The notes below the pieces were generated by a model. That model was not told where the DNA came from. It did not search any database and saw only the letters and a list, made by a program, of their open reading frames with translations. A DNA stretch of 64,000 nt from Macrobrachium rosenbergii (lineage: Eukaryota; Arthropoda; Malacostraca; Decapoda; Palaemonidae), in contig NC_089763.1 in assembly GCF_040412425.1 (NCBI RefSeq), positions 58,637,915-58,701,914 on the forward strand, read 5' to 3'. Shown in pieces: positions 50,149-62,394 of this stretch (the first letter of the stretch is position 1; each line of letters starts with the position of its first letter). A program made the position numbers and the translations under genes.

Positions 50149-50454
50149 TGTAGGTATATGAAAGACATATTCAGGGATGCATTCAGTATGATGTATGAAC
50201 CTTTATACATATGTATTACATTCTTTTATATTTCATGATCATTTGTATACTGTCCCTAATGTATTAAATGTGTTATTCATATGTATCATGTATGATATGT
50301 AATAACCAAACCTTGCCCATCTGGCAGTAATGTCTCGCTAGTACAGGACTGCTCTGTATTCATTGTACACACACAATTGCACCTACTTTTGGTATCTCGG
50401 TGTTTCCTTTATCCCCAATCCTTAGTGACAAGGATACCACATCAAACACACACA
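50149..50454 (+). repeat. left LTR of gypsy element 2
   Basis: 306 bp, starting TGTAGGTATATGAAAGACAT and ending CAAACACACACA. It aligns with 55578-55920; the right copy has about 35 extra bases around 55815-55850. Confidence 0.93.
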
Positions 50455-50475
50455 TGGCTCAGTGAACTGAAGTGT
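50455..50475 (+). other. primer-binding site candidate
   Basis: TGGCTCAGTGAACTGAAGTG starts with TGG directly at the LTR end, as a tRNA 3' CCA complement should. The tRNA is not identified. Confidence 0.55.
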
Positions 50476-50916
50476 CAGTGAAGTTTTTATTCAAGAGGAT
50501 TCTTCTGCAATGTACGGCTTTGGGTGCCATTAAGACGCTGTCATCTGTTCGCCGCCTTCACCCAGATTTTTATTTTGGATTGATTGTGTTACAGGCGTAC
50601 AGTCATCAGTGGCTCATGAGTGAAGTGTTGTGCAAAGTGTGTTGTCATTGTAGTGTCCCTTTTGTGCATTTCACTTAGTGAGTGTGACCTGCAAAACCCT
50701 TGCTGCTGTCCCAAGTGAGAGCACATAGCCATATATCTGGTCCCCTCGATTGCTTCCAGGTAACTGACCACTGCTTCTGTTTGGCATTTGACAGACACAC
50801 GCGCACAATAATTTAAATACTCACTCACTGATCCAATAACTCTTAATTTAAACAATTTTTTTTTAAAAAGAATTTTAATATTTTCATACTGTGTAATCCA
50901 TTGCAAATTACACGTA
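50476..50916 (+). other. leader of gypsy element 2, no gene seen
   Basis: Untranslated leader between the primer-binding site and gag. Confidence 0.6.
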
Positions 50917-52348
50917 ATGGATCAGCAAGCAGACGTCATAGATCAGCCAGAAGAGACAGACCAGGGATTGCCAGAAGCCAGTAGTGTGGGAGCTCATGCC
51001 CACAGTGGGAACAGTGTTTGCTCACAGTGGGAACACTGTGGAAGAGAGTTTGCCAGGACGACTCCATCCTCTTCCCTCTATCCACCACTCCTTCGCCCTC
51101 ACTACCAGCACCTCCCCGCCACCCAGCCGACTGGAACAGATTTCCTTCAACTTATCAGTTTTTTAGAGGAATCTCGCTGGTAAGAAGAAGAGAAAAGATT
51201 ATGCGACCAAGAAGAGAACAAAGAAGACGTGAAGAAGACAGAAGAGCACAAGAGGAGTCATGCAGAAGGGAGGAAAATGCAAGATTTACGGCCCTTATCC
51301 TTGCAGTCTCATCTGCCCAACCCTTCCACTCAGAAAACCCAATACCCGGTACAGAGGTGGTTGCTTCTTCCTCCAGTTAACCTTCTCTTTCCCCACCAGA
51401 AAAAGTGACGGTGCAAACACTGCCATCGCTTAGGCTGATGCAACATTCCAAATGTTCAGGAAATGGAGGTGCCTGTGGGATGATTATGCTATTATGGTTG
51501 ATGTTTTCAAGCTTCATAGGGAAAAACAGATGATACAGTTGCAGACTTCCTTAGGACTTGAAGCTTAATGTGTGTTGGAGTACACCTTACGGATCTCATC
51601 CTCCACAGATAAGTCTGTAGATGAAGTGTTGGATGCCCTGCAGACTCATGTAAAGGGTTTGTGTAATGAGGTTCTTTGCTGTAGGGAATTGGTCAGTTGC
51701 AAACAAATGGAAGGAGAATCTTTTGCGGATTTCTATGTAAGGCTTTGACGTATAGCAGAGGAAGTCAACTTGTGCCCAGGGAATGTGGCTGCATGTGAGG
51801 AGACCCAGTTGAAAATTTTCATTCTGATGGCCATTCAAGATGCAGAGTTAATTCAGGAAATAACCTCGTTAGACACTGCCTCCTCATTACAAGATGTCAT
51901 CACAGCCTGTCAGTCATATGGAGTAGCTAAGAATGCAGCCTCCACCATACGTGCCCCACCTAACCAGTTGCCTGCTGTTTCTGTCTACAAAAAGGGTAAA
52001 AAGGAAAGGGCAAGTGAAACATCAAAACCGACTTTGACGCCAGCTACTTTATACCAGTCCTGTGCTCGACAGCATGGCCTGAGTAAGTGCCCTGCTACCA
52101 ACAGTACTTGCAAAAGCTGTTCCCACCTTGGGCATTGGTCCATGAAAATTAAACGTTGTGCCAGCAAAGTCCAGTTCCGCCTTTGCCACCACATCAGACA
52201 CTTTGATAAGTGTTGCAGTGAAAAAAAAAAAGAATTGCCAGGATGGATCTCCAAGCAACAGTGCTGCCCACTCCAGCTCCAGCAAGACCCAAGATGCATG
52301 GCAGAACAGCTGTTGTCGTTTAGGATACCCTTTTTCCGCAGCCGCTAA
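50917..52348 (+). pseudogene. gag: Gag of gypsy element 2
   Basis: ATG 50917 opens an acidic, Gln-rich N-terminus (88 codons). A frameshift leads to an Arg/Glu-rich helix (51018-51380) with RRREQRRREEDRRAQEES. The capsid part (51430-51770) is broken by stops but reads VDEVLDALQTHVKGL and CKQMEGESFADFYVRL. The open block 51770-52348 ends capsid and gives two knuckles: CARQHGLSKC-type, then CKSCSHLGHWSMKIKRC. Role: particle assembly and RNA packaging. Confidence 0.85.
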
Positions 52349-52359
52349 GACACCCTAAC

Positions 52360-52688
52360 CCATTTGTGTCTTCCTGTCATATGGCGATATTAATTCTCGC
52401 TTACAGATGTTACCAGACACAGGTGCTGATGTCACCGTTATTGGCCAGCGACACTTAGAGAGTTTAGGCATCCCCAGGAGCAGCCTGCAGCCTCCTCCAC
52501 TGACTCAACACTTACTGCGAATTGGTCCAAAATGACGCCTGCTCTTGGCATGTTCCAGGCTACTCTCGTCTTAGGCAAGTTGTCTTGTTCTGCTAGGATT
52601 CATGTCCTCGAGAATGCTCAAACTCCACTTCTGTCTTATGCCCATTGTCAAGAGTTGTCCATAATATCTCTGGATTTTCCTAAGCCCA
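52360..52688 (+). pseudogene. pol: retropepsin domain of gypsy element 2
   Basis: LPDTGADVTVIGQRHLESLG shows an intact DTG active site at about 52416-52424. A stop near 52535 and frameshifts follow. Expected role: processing of the polyprotein. Confidence 0.8.
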
Positions 52689-53590
52689 TTGCTGAAGTCG
52701 GACATGTTAACAGAAGTCAGACATATTAATAGATGCAAGAAGCTACCTATCTCTGCCACCACGTCACCTTCAGCTGCCAAGGAATACTTCCTCCTAGAAT
52801 TTGGAGATGTGTTGTTTTCCAAAGAAGACTTTGAAGTCAGCTTCCTCATGCCAATGGTTGGTTCTCCCATGAGGATTCATCTCAAGGATAATGCTGTGCC
52901 CTTCACCATCCACACCCCCAGACAGATTCCCCTCACCTTCAGGGACCAGATCAAGGAAGAGCTGTACTCCTTAGTAGCCCAGGTAATAATCAAGCCCACT
53001 GGTGATGACCCTTCAGAATGGTGCAACCCTCTTGTCATCATCACCAAGAGTGTCACAAGTACACATCACTATCAACCTCTCCAAGCTGAACAGCCATGTT
53101 TCCTGCCCAGCCTATCTTTCACCCACACCCTTCACCGCCATTCAAAGTGTAGACCCAAAGGCTTGGGTTTTCACAACAGCTGATCCCCTCTGTGTGTATT
53201 GGCAAATGGAACTGACTGAAGAGGATCAACATTTGGACTACCTTTATTACGCCATATGGTCGGTTCAAACACTACAGAGGACCGATGGGCTTCGCAGCTA
53301 CTGGAGATGCATTCTGTCTGCGAGATGATTTGGCCCTTCAAGGAGTCAAGAACTGTGTGAAGGTTGTTGATGACATCCTTCTCCATAATGAGGATTACCA
53401 TTCACACCTTTATCATGCCCACGAGATGCTCACCAGGTGCTGCAAGTTTGGGATTACCCTCAACAAAGACAAGTTTGTGGTTGCCGCACCTACTGTTAAC
53501 TTCTGCGGATACACACACTGAGGAGAGAGCATTTCGGCTAATCAAGAAAAAGCCAGTGCCATCAGGGATTTCCCAACTCCGGCTAACCTG
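52689..53590 (+). pseudogene. pol: reverse transcriptase of gypsy element 2
   Basis: Open pieces cover IHTPRQIPLTFRDQIKEELY, DDPSEWCNPLVII, a frameshift, then INLSKLNSHV. Another frameshift, at the RLPFG-equivalent region, leads to the block 53285-53521 with MGFAATGDAFC, CVKVVDDILLHNEDY and NKDKFVVAAPTVNFCGY. The catalytic pair in VVDDIL is present. Motifs such as GFAATGDAFC and FCGY match the Mag-type elements of invertebrates. Confidence 0.9.
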
Positions 53591-54150
53591 ACCGACCTCA
53601 GATCATTCATGGGCCTGGTCAATCAATTGGCAGAGTTCACCCCTGACATTGCCGCTACAGCCCAGCCTCTACTCCCTCTGATGAGCCCTGATCATGATGA
53701 GGCCTTTCGACGGGTCAAGTCGGCACTCCTCCGTCCACCTGTTCTCACTTCCTTCGACCCAGACTTGCCTGTCATCCTCCAGACAGATGCCTCATGCCTT
53801 AATGGCATTGGGTATTTCCTTCTGCAGGACCATGGTAGTTGAAGCCTACATCTACTGTAGTTTAGTGTGGCCTTCAGTTCTTTACGGACGCCAAGACATG
53901 CTATGGCACTATTGAGCTCGAGATGCTGGCCGTGGTCTGAGTGATGTCAAAATGTAGGCTGTATCTTGCTGGCATACAGAACTTTACTCTGATAACGGAT
54001 CACCGCCCTCTCATACCTATCTTGAATCGTTACTCACTGGACGCCATCAGGAATCCTCACCTCCAGTGTCTGAAGGAGAAAATTTCACCCTGCTTATTCA
54101 CAGCCATGTGGTGTGCTGGCAATCTCTAACATTCCTGATCATTGTCTCAA
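53591..54150 (+). pseudogene. pol: RNase H of gypsy element 2
   Basis: It begins with the RT-RNase H connection (LTDLRSFMGLVNQLAEFTPD), then LQTDASCLNGIGYFLLQDHG. After a stop it continues in other frames with LITDHRPLIPILNRYSLDAI and LQCLKEKI. Asp residues of the TDAS and TDHR motifs are present. Confidence 0.85.
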
Positions 54151-54222
54151 GCCCCAGTCAGCCACCCTGCACCAGAGGACGAAATTGCAGGTGCCCCTTC
54201 TGCCACCCATATCTGAACAGTC

Positions 54223-55180
54223 ATGGCTGTGTACACCGTTACCCCTTCAGGAGAGTCTCCAGCTCAAGATGCTGACAGGACCCTTCAGGATCTACAAGAC
54301 GGTGCAAGAGCAGACCCTGTCTACACTCGCCTACTCGACTGTGTCACCTCAGGATTCCCCTCCAATAGGTATGGTCTTCATAACTGCTTACTCACATACT
54401 GGAAAATATGGGACGAGCTCTATGCTGATGGTGACCTCGTCCTGTATGGAGCAAGAGTTTTAGTTCCTGCCACCCTCCGCCACCACACCTTGTCCCACCT
54501 ACATGACAGCCGTAGGGGTGTGGAATCTACTAAGCGCAGGGCAAGACAGGCTGTCTTCTGGCCTGGTATCGACTCAGACTTTGTCAACACAATTGGAGCT
54601 TGTGAGTAATGCCTGATATAGCAGCCAACCCAGCAGCAGGAACCATTGATGAGTGATAACAACCCCCTGAGGCCCTATGAGTCTGTTTCAGCAGACTTCT
54701 TTATTGTCACAGGAAAAGCCTTCCTCGTCATAGTCGACCGACTCTCAGGATGGCCTGTCATTGTCCCATGCAAAGGTGATACTCCTGATTCTAATACAAT
54801 CAGGATCTTCTGTTACTACTTCCAGGAAGTTGGTGTGCCTCTCCACCTCAGGACTGATGGAGGACTACAGTTCACCAGCTACGAGTTCCAGGATTTCATG
54901 GAGTGATTGGGAGTTTGACATGTGGTGACCTCCCCATGCTATCCACAGTCCAACGGTCATGCTGAGGCCGCTGTGAAGTCGATCAAGCATCTTAGCCTGA
55001 CAACGGTACCCTCATACAACATTGATTGTAAAGAGTTTGATCGAGGTCTTTTAGAGCTCCAGAATACTCCCAGTTTCACAGGCCACTCCCTGCCCAGATC
55101 CTGTATGGCCGACCTCTTAGGTTATGCATCTCCTTTATATCGAGTCCTTTTCAAAGGAGTGGCAGGTCAACACTGAGCAC
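54223..55180 (+). pseudogene. pol: integrase core of gypsy element 2
   Basis: The zinc-binding part reads LRHHTLSHLHDSRRGVESTK and ends C-E-stop-C, so the second Cys follows a stop. The core has VSADFFIVTGKAFLVIVDRL (first Asp), LRTDGGLQFTSYEF (second Asp) and CYPQSNGHAEAAVKSIKHL (Glu), giving a complete D,D,E set. A stop near 54904 interrupts it. Residues SGWPVIVP are typical of Mag-like integrases. Confidence 0.9.
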
Positions 55181-55556
55181 GCTGAACACTGTGCTGCCAC
55201 CCGTGCGAGCAGGTTAAGACGCGATACGATCAGCATGCCCGCCCCTACCCAGCTTGACTATTGGACAGCATATTCAGATCCAAGACCCAATGTCTCACCG
55301 CTGGGACAGGGTTGGGGTAGTCATGGGTTTCAGCAGGTCAGTGGACTATGAAATTTGTCTCCCTAGTGGTCGTGTATGGTGGCGAAACTGCCGTTTCCAT
55401 TGCCCAGTGCCTCCTCCTCCTAGTGTTGACCCCTCCTCTTTCCCTGTGGACCCTTGCTTGGACCAGGAAAAGCAGTCCTTAGTTGATATTCCCAATGTCC
55501 CCACGTTGTTCTCAAAGGCTTGCAGGAAAAGAGTCCACTCAAGGTTCTACTATGAG
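55181..55556 (+). pseudogene. pol: integrase C-terminal domain of gypsy element 2
   Basis: In the frame of 55254-55622 it reads IQIQDPMSHRWDRVGVVMGF and VDYEICLPSGRVWWRNCRFH. This is the small barrel-like tail seen after the core in Mag-type elements (pattern V-x-DP...W-D-x-V-G-V-V). It is followed by a Pro/Ser-rich end just before the polypurine tract. Confidence 0.75.
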
Positions 55557-55558
55557 CA

Positions 55559-55577
55559 TGAGGGGGGGGGAGGAAGG
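55559..55577 (+). other. polypurine tract of gypsy element 2
   Basis: A G-rich run (TGAGGGGGGGGGAGGAAGG) immediately precedes the right LTR. Confidence 0.85.
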
Positions 55578-55920
55578 TGTTGGTACATGAAAGACGTATT
55601 CAATATGATGTACTCAGTATGACGTATGAACCTTTATGTACATGTATTACATTCTTTTATATTTCATGCCATTCATATACCTCCTAGTGTATTAAATGTG
55701 TTATTCCTATATGTATCATGCATTATACGTAATAACTGAACCTCGCCCATCTGCCAGTAATGTCTCGCCAGTACGGGACCTATCTGTATTCATTGTACAC
55801 ACACAGTTGTACCTCTGTGAATTTGTTAACTCCACTCAGGCATTAGGAACCTACTTTTTGTATCTCGATGTTTCATTTATCCCCAGCCCTTAGTGATAAG
55901 GATACCACATCGCACACACA
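55578..55920 (+). repeat. right LTR of gypsy element 2
   Basis: 343 bp, starting TGTTGGTACATGAAAGACGT and ending CGCACACACA. It is followed by target duplicate AGGCC. Confidence 0.93.
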
Positions 55921-55925
55921 AGGCC

Positions 55926-56255
55926 CACCTCCCTAACAAAGATACATAACTGCTCTATATTACAATCTTCAATGAGCATTGTAGCAAGGATGAAATGTCC
56001 ATCTCTGTCATGTTCCCAAGACAGGAACCTACTGTATGTCTCAGATTCCCAAAACTGGGACATTCGACCAGTAAGTTTCTCACAGTCAAAGGAACAAGAT
56101 AACTGTGGCAGAATGGAGGATTTTAACCTGAAATCAAGAACCTATGAGTCATTCTTGTATGTCCAATCCTTAGCCTGTACAACATCGTTTCTTGTTCCCT
56201 TGGCTTATAGGGATATGATCATGGAGATAATGATGATGTAATACTGTGCATCTTG
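55926..56255 (-). mobile_element. LINE copy E, C-terminal and 3' UTR fragment, part 2
   Basis: The reverse complement matches copies B (8640-8945) and C (10500-10800), from 'gatgtgcagtattac' to the 'ggtgggcctcc' 3' UTR. The plus-strand ORF 55972-56241 is an antisense reading of this segment, like the antisense ORF at 8638-8922. It is 5' truncated at about 56255. Confidence 0.8.
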
Positions 56256-57836
56256 CATAACACTCTCCTCTCCATTGCACATGCACACAGGATGAATAAA
56301 GATTTATTTTACTTTTATTTATGGAAGTCACCACCGAAAATTAGCACATTTTTAACAAGTCAAGAACTGTAACACAACCCTTAATAAACGTGTTAGTTAC
56401 GATAACTGACATCATCAGATGGCTCTTTTTCGATTCAATTGTTTATGTCAGTAATTGCCGTTATTTATGCCAGTGTCTTGCACGCATTCATAAGTGGCTC
56501 TTAATTATAAGAAATAATAATGAATTCTTAGACAAGTCACAAGGTTGGTAAGCCTGATTTAATGTACGAAGATTCGCATTTAATCTAGTGAACTTTTGCT
56601 TCTAGGCCTATTTATTAGTTATAAGCTAACTCAGATATATATTATCAGTGGTACCTACCAAAACTTGAGACAAGCATAGAAAGCCCAGCCTAGTGTCATC
56701 TACTGAAAATACATCTCAGAATATACAATGTGTGTATGATGAAATCATGTTTTTGGATGAAATTTTAATGATCATATGGTACACTAGATTAGATGATGCA
56801 CAAGTATATATGCTAATTGTGGTTTTTTGTAGGCTGTGTGTTTTTGAGTTTCACAGAGTATTTTTGTAGGGAATAAACTGTGGATGTGTATTTATGGAGC
56901 AAGCTTTGTTCCGAAATTGGAAAGAATTAAAAAACTGAAACGACATATGACTCTGCCCTCATAGCCGCTCAAGAACTAATGGCTGCTAATTCAAAAACGT
57001 CCCAAATCATGCGAGTTGCCAGAGTACAGAGTGCCCAATTTAGGAGGTCCGACTGTATAGACACATAACAGAACACAGCATTAGACCCAGTTTTACACCA
57101 AACTAGTCACTCTTCTATCTACCTATACAAATGTGAGGCATTCTCATTATGAAGAAGACTAACTCGCTGTCAGTATATCATCTTGAACATCATTCCTCTT
57201 CAGAACCTGTTCTACCATGAGCTTTTTCAAGTTATGTGTATGCCACATGTTGCTTTTTCACTCTACTGCCAGACTACTCTTAACAGCTGTTAAATTACAG
57301 TCATGTTTTTCTCGAACAACCCTTACCTTATCATTTCTTCTTCTTTTCTTAATCAGCATTATCAATTATACCTTTCGTAGTGTAGTAAGTAATGCTTTGC
57401 CCTTTCAGTTCTTACTGTTGTCTCTGTGACCCTTACCAATGCACTGACTAGCAGTTTTTACTCTTTTATCAGTTGCTGAAAGCTTTCTCGCATCCAGATA
57501 TACTGTAAATAGCCTGACCAGTAAAAGTGCAGTCAGCACTTTCACCTCTTTACCACAGTACCTGGAAAATACAGTCGCTAACTCTGTGGACCATACCTTT
57601 CTACAACCTCAGCTGCTCTCCTTACATCCTCATCAGTCACTTCCATAGGTAATCTTAGTCACTTTAGCCCCTTTCTCAGTATTTTCCAGACCTCTCCTTT
57701 CTTCAGTATTCAGTTTTTTTTGTTTTTTAGAAAACTCATTCCATTAACAAAGGACTGTATTCTATGTAGATAACATCTTCCTGTTTGCATCCTTTATTTC
57801 AATATGTATTTATTCAGATTTCCTCAGATTTTATTT
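56256..57836. other. anonymous DNA, no gene seen
   Basis: No feature is supported. One short minus-strand phrase near 57630 (VTDEDVRRAA) is reminiscent of LINE polymerase linkers but too short to call. Confidence 0.5.
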
Positions 57837-58260
<424 letters not shown>

Positions 58261-58276
58261 ATACTCCCCCCAGGAC
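58261..58276 (-). other. polypurine tract of gypsy element 3
   Basis: On the element strand GTCCTGGGGGGAGTAT directly precedes the 3' LTR. Confidence 0.8.
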
Positions 58277-58359
58277 AATAAATATGCGAGAAATTATTGG
58301 ATGACTCATCAATCGCGGAGGTGCTGCGGCAAATGGAGTGGGTCTCTACTTCTCAAGAA

Positions 58360-59578
58360 CTACGGGCGGGGTGCGGGCACAACCTCTGGTTCTGGCGCTG
58401 GCAGCTTCCTGGGCCAACCTGGACCTTTTTTCAGTGTGGGGGCAGCTGTTCCTGCGGAGTGTTGCTGAGAGGGAACTCTGGGTCGCCTGCCTGTCTCCTC
58501 AGTGATTTCATTGTCCAACAGGAACGCTGGTTTTAGCTTGTCGATCGTTACCCAGTCCTCACGCCCATTGATGTCCAGCAGGAATGCTTTAGGCGCCTGC
58601 CTGATGACTCTGTGGGGACCCCTGTAGGTCCTGGTTAAGGGGGGCTCTCTGTAGGGCCTGGTTAAGGGTGGCCAACGAACGTCCACCCTGACGAAGACGT
58701 AGGCGCAGGAGTCTAAGGCTGGGTGGGTTGTATCTGAGTCTGAGGCGGGTGGGTTGTATCTGCTGGTCCTGTTGGTGAAGGTCCTATGGCAGGGAGTGAA
58801 CTTCCGTGAGAGTTCCCTCAACCTTGGGAGGGGCGTATCTGCGCCCCCAGCTGACGGTGGGAAGAATTCTCCGGGCATGACCAATGTTTCCCCGTAGACT
58901 TTTTCGGACGGGGAGGCATCGCCATCTGCTTTAGGTGCGGTGCAAAGACCCAAGAGGACCCAGGGGAGCTGTGTATTCCAGTTCTCGTTGGTGCAGCATG
59001 CCATGAGAGCTGCCTTAAGAGAGTGGTGGGCTCTCTCAATCATGCCGTTCACTGCAGGGTGGTACGCCATTGTGCTGTGCAGCTTCGTGCCCATCAGACG
59101 TGCCAGGGAGGCCCAGAGTTCTGAGAGGAAGGCAGGGCCCTTGTCCATGGTGATGCTATTGGGCACTCTGAAGCAGCTGATCCAGCTGGAGAGAAGGGGC
59201 TCTGTGCACGACGTTGTGGATGCCTCCTTCATGAGGGTTGCTTTGGGCCAACGGGTGGAGCAGTCTATAATCATCAGGCGGTATATTGCTCCTCTGGACT
59301 GTGGAAGGGGGCTGACGATGTCGACGTGGATATGGCCGGCGCTGATGTGTTTTGGAAATTCTGATCCCAGATTCCGGGGGATGTTTTGCTTGGCACGCTA
59401 TGCAGTTCCTTGTGGACGCAGTCCTATATACTGTGCCAGACGAACTTGTTGGTCATTTTTATTATCTTGCTCCGTTGAACCCTGAAGGATGGGAGAGACC
59501 GTGCACGTCCGAACACCTGCTTTCTCCTCGACAAGGGGGCGAGGGCTGCCTGTGCTGGTGTCGGTTCTGAGTTTCCTA
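58360..59578 (-). pseudogene. pol: integrase of gypsy element 3
   Basis: The C-terminal 304 residues are open (58360-59274). The core has the first Asp in HIHVDIVSPLPQSRG (just upstream of the open block, about 59330), the second in SITMDKGPAFLSEL, and the Glu in HPAVNGMIERAHHSLKAAL, so D,D,E is complete. A GPY/F-like tail follows: LTRTYRGPHRVIRQ and DWVTIDKLKPAFL. The HHCC zinc region near 59400-59520 is recognisable (HGLSHPSG, KFVWH, C-x2-CQAK) but frameshifted. The end is rich in Pro and basic residues. Role: insertion of the cDNA. Confidence 0.88.
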
Positions 59579-60535
59579 TGTATTTATCTATTCTCGATTG
59601 ACAGGTTCTTTAAAATAAACAAGCAATTGGGCTGTAATGACTGACGAGAGGTGACAAACAAAGGAGGGAGGAGCAGAACAAAACAAAAAAGTTACCTTAA
59701 AATTAATTTATTTACAATAAAGTTATATACTGTACATATTTACAGATGAGTCAATTGGTTTTTAATTTATAAAATCCATATTTATAGCAAAATCATAAAC
59801 AATGAAACAGTTTCAGCCCAAGAGCCAGTACAATAACAAAAACATTTGACATAAAATGGGGAACAAGAATTAGGCTTCATAAATTTAAATCAGTAAAAAT
59901 AATGAAAAATAAACATAATAAATAATGACAGCAATAACAGGTAAAGCACAAATGACCATTACAACACTTAACATAATAAATACATCAAGCATGAACAAAA
60001 CGGGATCATAAACAAAATCAACACAGCAGGGTTAACATAAAGATAAAATCATGAAAAACAACATCACATGAAAAATACAGTCAGCAAAGCAATAAACAAT
60101 CACATGAAATACGATGGGAGTTACATAAACATACACAGACGAATGCAACACAGTGCAGGACAACAAAGACAGAGCCGATTTAACCATTTCAAGCACAGTC
60201 CTCCAACTCCAGGCGCCCATGACAGAGTCGAGGGGAAACCATCATGGCAAAAATATATATTTTTATTTTTAACCTTTCGCTGCTCTGCTGACATTTAGCT
60301 TGTTCTGACGTTTCCTCCAATAACGACCAAGACAGAGCCGACGTCTCCTCCTCAAAAATTCTCCACTGCTGCTGACGGGACCTGACTCTCAGGTGATACC
60401 TTCTGGACTAGCTGCTGCCCTGGACCATCGGTCGTTCTGCCCTCCAGAACCTGGCTCGTTGCAGGGACTCCACTGCAGACGTTCACCAGCCCACCAATTT
60501 AACAATCTACAAACGATTGTTCCTAACAGCATGTC
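59579..60535. mobile_element. unidentified ~960-bp insertion in pol of gypsy element 3
   Basis: RNase H and integrase coding are separated by about 960 bp with no coding relation to pol. The same hexamer (TTCCTA on plus, TAGGAA on minus) lies at both junctions, 59573-59578 and 60536-60541. When it is read once, the pol reading frame of the two sides is continuous apart from one stop. The insert is A-rich on the plus strand between about 59690 and 60070, with no ORF. It might be a solo LTR or a small non-autonomous element; I do not recognise it. Confidence 0.6.
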
Positions 60536-60540
60536 TTCCT

Positions 60541-61085
60541 ACTTCAGTGCTGTCAGTGATGTTCTGTAGGCTGCCGTCTCAGGGTCCACTGCTTGCTCCT
60601 TCGTCAGGTCTTCGTAGTCGATGCCGAGCTGGAGGGGTTTATTTCTACTCTTGACAGGGCGTCGGCTACTGGGTTTTTTCTCCCAGGGACGTATTTGATG
60701 GTGCAGCAGAATTCTGAGATGGCAGTTAGGTGCCACTGCTGTGTTGCTGACCATGTGTCTCCCTGCTTTGCGAAGGCATGTACCAGGGGTTTGTGGTCCA
60801 TCAGGATGGTAAATTCAGTGCCCTCCAGCAGGTAATTAAAGTGTCTTACGGCCTGGTAGATAGCCAGCAGTTCCCTGTCAAAGGTGCTGTAGTGGGCTTC
60901 GGCCGGTGAGAACTTGCGGCTGAAGAAGGCCAAGGGCTGAGGGGCGCCGTTCACCACCTGCTCCAGCACTGCACCGCAGGCGATGTTGCTGGCGTCCATT
61001 GTTAACCTGAGGGCAGCTGCCGGGTTGTGGTGTGTCAAGGTCATGGCACTGGCGAGGGCTGCCTTTGTTTCGCTGAGTGCCTTCT
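60541..61085 (-). pseudogene. pol: RNase H of gypsy element 3
   Basis: The open block 60604-61044 shows LRLTMDASNIACGAVLEQ (first Asp), FFSRKFSPAEAHYSTFDREL (Glu), LLAIYQAVRHFNYLLEG and FTILMDHKPLVHAF (second active Asp). KYVPGRKNPVADALSRVEI ends the domain. It continues to LGIDYEDLTKEQAVDPETA in a neighbouring frame and stops at the insertion. The domain itself looks intact. Confidence 0.9.
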
Positions 61086-61500
61086 ACTGCAGAGCTTCTT
61101 AGGTCAGCAGCCTTGGCTTTCCCTTCAGGACTGATGTTAGTGGGTACATGATTCGGGCGTTGTTGGGGATGAACCGTCTGTAGTAATTTATCATTCCCAG
61201 AAACTCCTGCAGGGCCTTGATGTTTTGGGGTTCTGGGAGCTTCTCTATGGCCTTCACCTTAGATGCTGTCGGACGTACTCCTGCAGGTGAGATTTCGTGC
61301 CTGAGGAAATCTATTTTTCCTTTCCGAAGATGCACTTGTTGAACCTCACCACTAGGCCGCTCTCCTGTAGACATTTTAGGACTGCCCGGACGTGTCGAAG
61401 GTATTCCTCGGGTGACCTGGAGAAGATCAGGATGTCATCGATATAGCAGATGCAGAAGGGCAGGTCCCCCAAAATGGTGTCCATCAGTCGCTAGAATGTG
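61086..61500 (-). pseudogene. pol: RT C-terminal half of gypsy element 3
   Basis: FCICYIDDILIFSRSPEEYL carries the YIDD catalytic box at about 61440. It is followed after a frameshift by KIDFLRHEISPAGVRPTASK and LQEFLGMINYYRRFIPN, the thumb and connection. A TAG near 61491 replaces the Gln expected just before the RLMD motif. Confidence 0.88.
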
Positions 61501-62360
61501 GCACCCGCATTTCTGAGACCGAAGGTTGAGTAGAAGAATGTATAAGTCCCGAAGGGCGTTATTATTGTGGTCTTTGGGATGCCATCAGGGTGTACAGGGA
61601 CTTGGAAATATGATTTGAGCAGGTCCATTTTGGAGAAGATCTTTGCCCTGTGGAGTGCACTCGTCAGGTCCTGCATGTTTAGGAGGGGGTAGTGGTCTGG
61701 TGTCATGACTATGTTTAGGCGGCGGTAATCTCCGCACGGCCTCCATGAGCCATCCGCCTTCTTTACCATGTGGAGGGGTGATGCCCAGGGGCTTGATGCT
61801 TTTTTGCAGACGCCCATTCGTTCCACCTCTGCAAAGGCCCGTTTGGTGTCTTGTAGCTTTTGTGGGGACAGGCGCTGGCACTTCGCATGAGTTGGTGGGC
61901 CTGTCATGGTGATGTGGTGGAATATGCCGTGCTTTGCTGAAGCCCCTGGTGACTGTCTTAGCTCTGGTTTAAACACATCCGGAAACTCCTGTAGGAGGGA
62001 CGTGTAGCTGCTGGAGGCTGTGGAGCAGATGGCAGGCATCCCCGGTCCTTTGGTGAGCTGGCAGGAGTGGCAAGTTCCTGTGTCCAGTAGTCGTTCCCTT
62101 CCGACATCGACGAGAAGTCCGTGGTGTCCTAGGAAATCTGCGCCCAGCAATGGTAACTTAACATCCGCGACAACGAAGGGCCGGTGGTATCTGCGGCCCA
62201 GGATGGAGATGATCTGTGTCGTTGTGCCATATATGCGGATGGGTGTCCCGTTTGCTGTGATGAGGGCGTTTGTTGAGTTAGGTTTCTTCTTAAGATCTTC
62301 CTTTGTCAGTGGGAAGATGGATTGCATTGCCCCCGTGTCTACCAGCAGGCGGTGTTTGGA
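61491..62360 (-). pseudogene. pol: protease and RT N-terminal half of gypsy element 3
   Basis: A long open block (61491-62327, 278 codons), preceded in the same region by LLVDTGAMQSIFP with an intact DTG at about 62332-62340. Protease end: PLLGADFLGHHGLLVDVGRE. RT begins with the linker LLQEFPDVFKPEL and has CKKASSPWASPLHMVKKADG, CGDYRRLN, YPLLNMQDL, FSKMDLLKSYFQVPVHP and FGLRNAGATF. The first catalytic Asp in KMDL is present. Confidence 0.92.
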
Positions 62361-62394
62361 ATTTCATCTTTGATGAAAAAACCTGCTGGTTGGG

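Larger units (their letters stand above)
50149..55920 (+). mobile_element. Ty3/gypsy element with LTRs, probable Mag lineage
   Basis: LTRs lie at 50149-50454 and 55578-55920, both starting TGT and ending CACACA. They are flanked by the exact 5-bp target duplication AGGCC (50144-50148 and 55921-55925). The interior encodes Gag with zinc knuckles, DTG protease, RT, RNase H and integrase in the standard Ty3/gypsy order. All proteins carry frameshifts or stops. The insertion site is the 3' UTR of a minus-strand LINE fragment. Confidence 0.93.
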
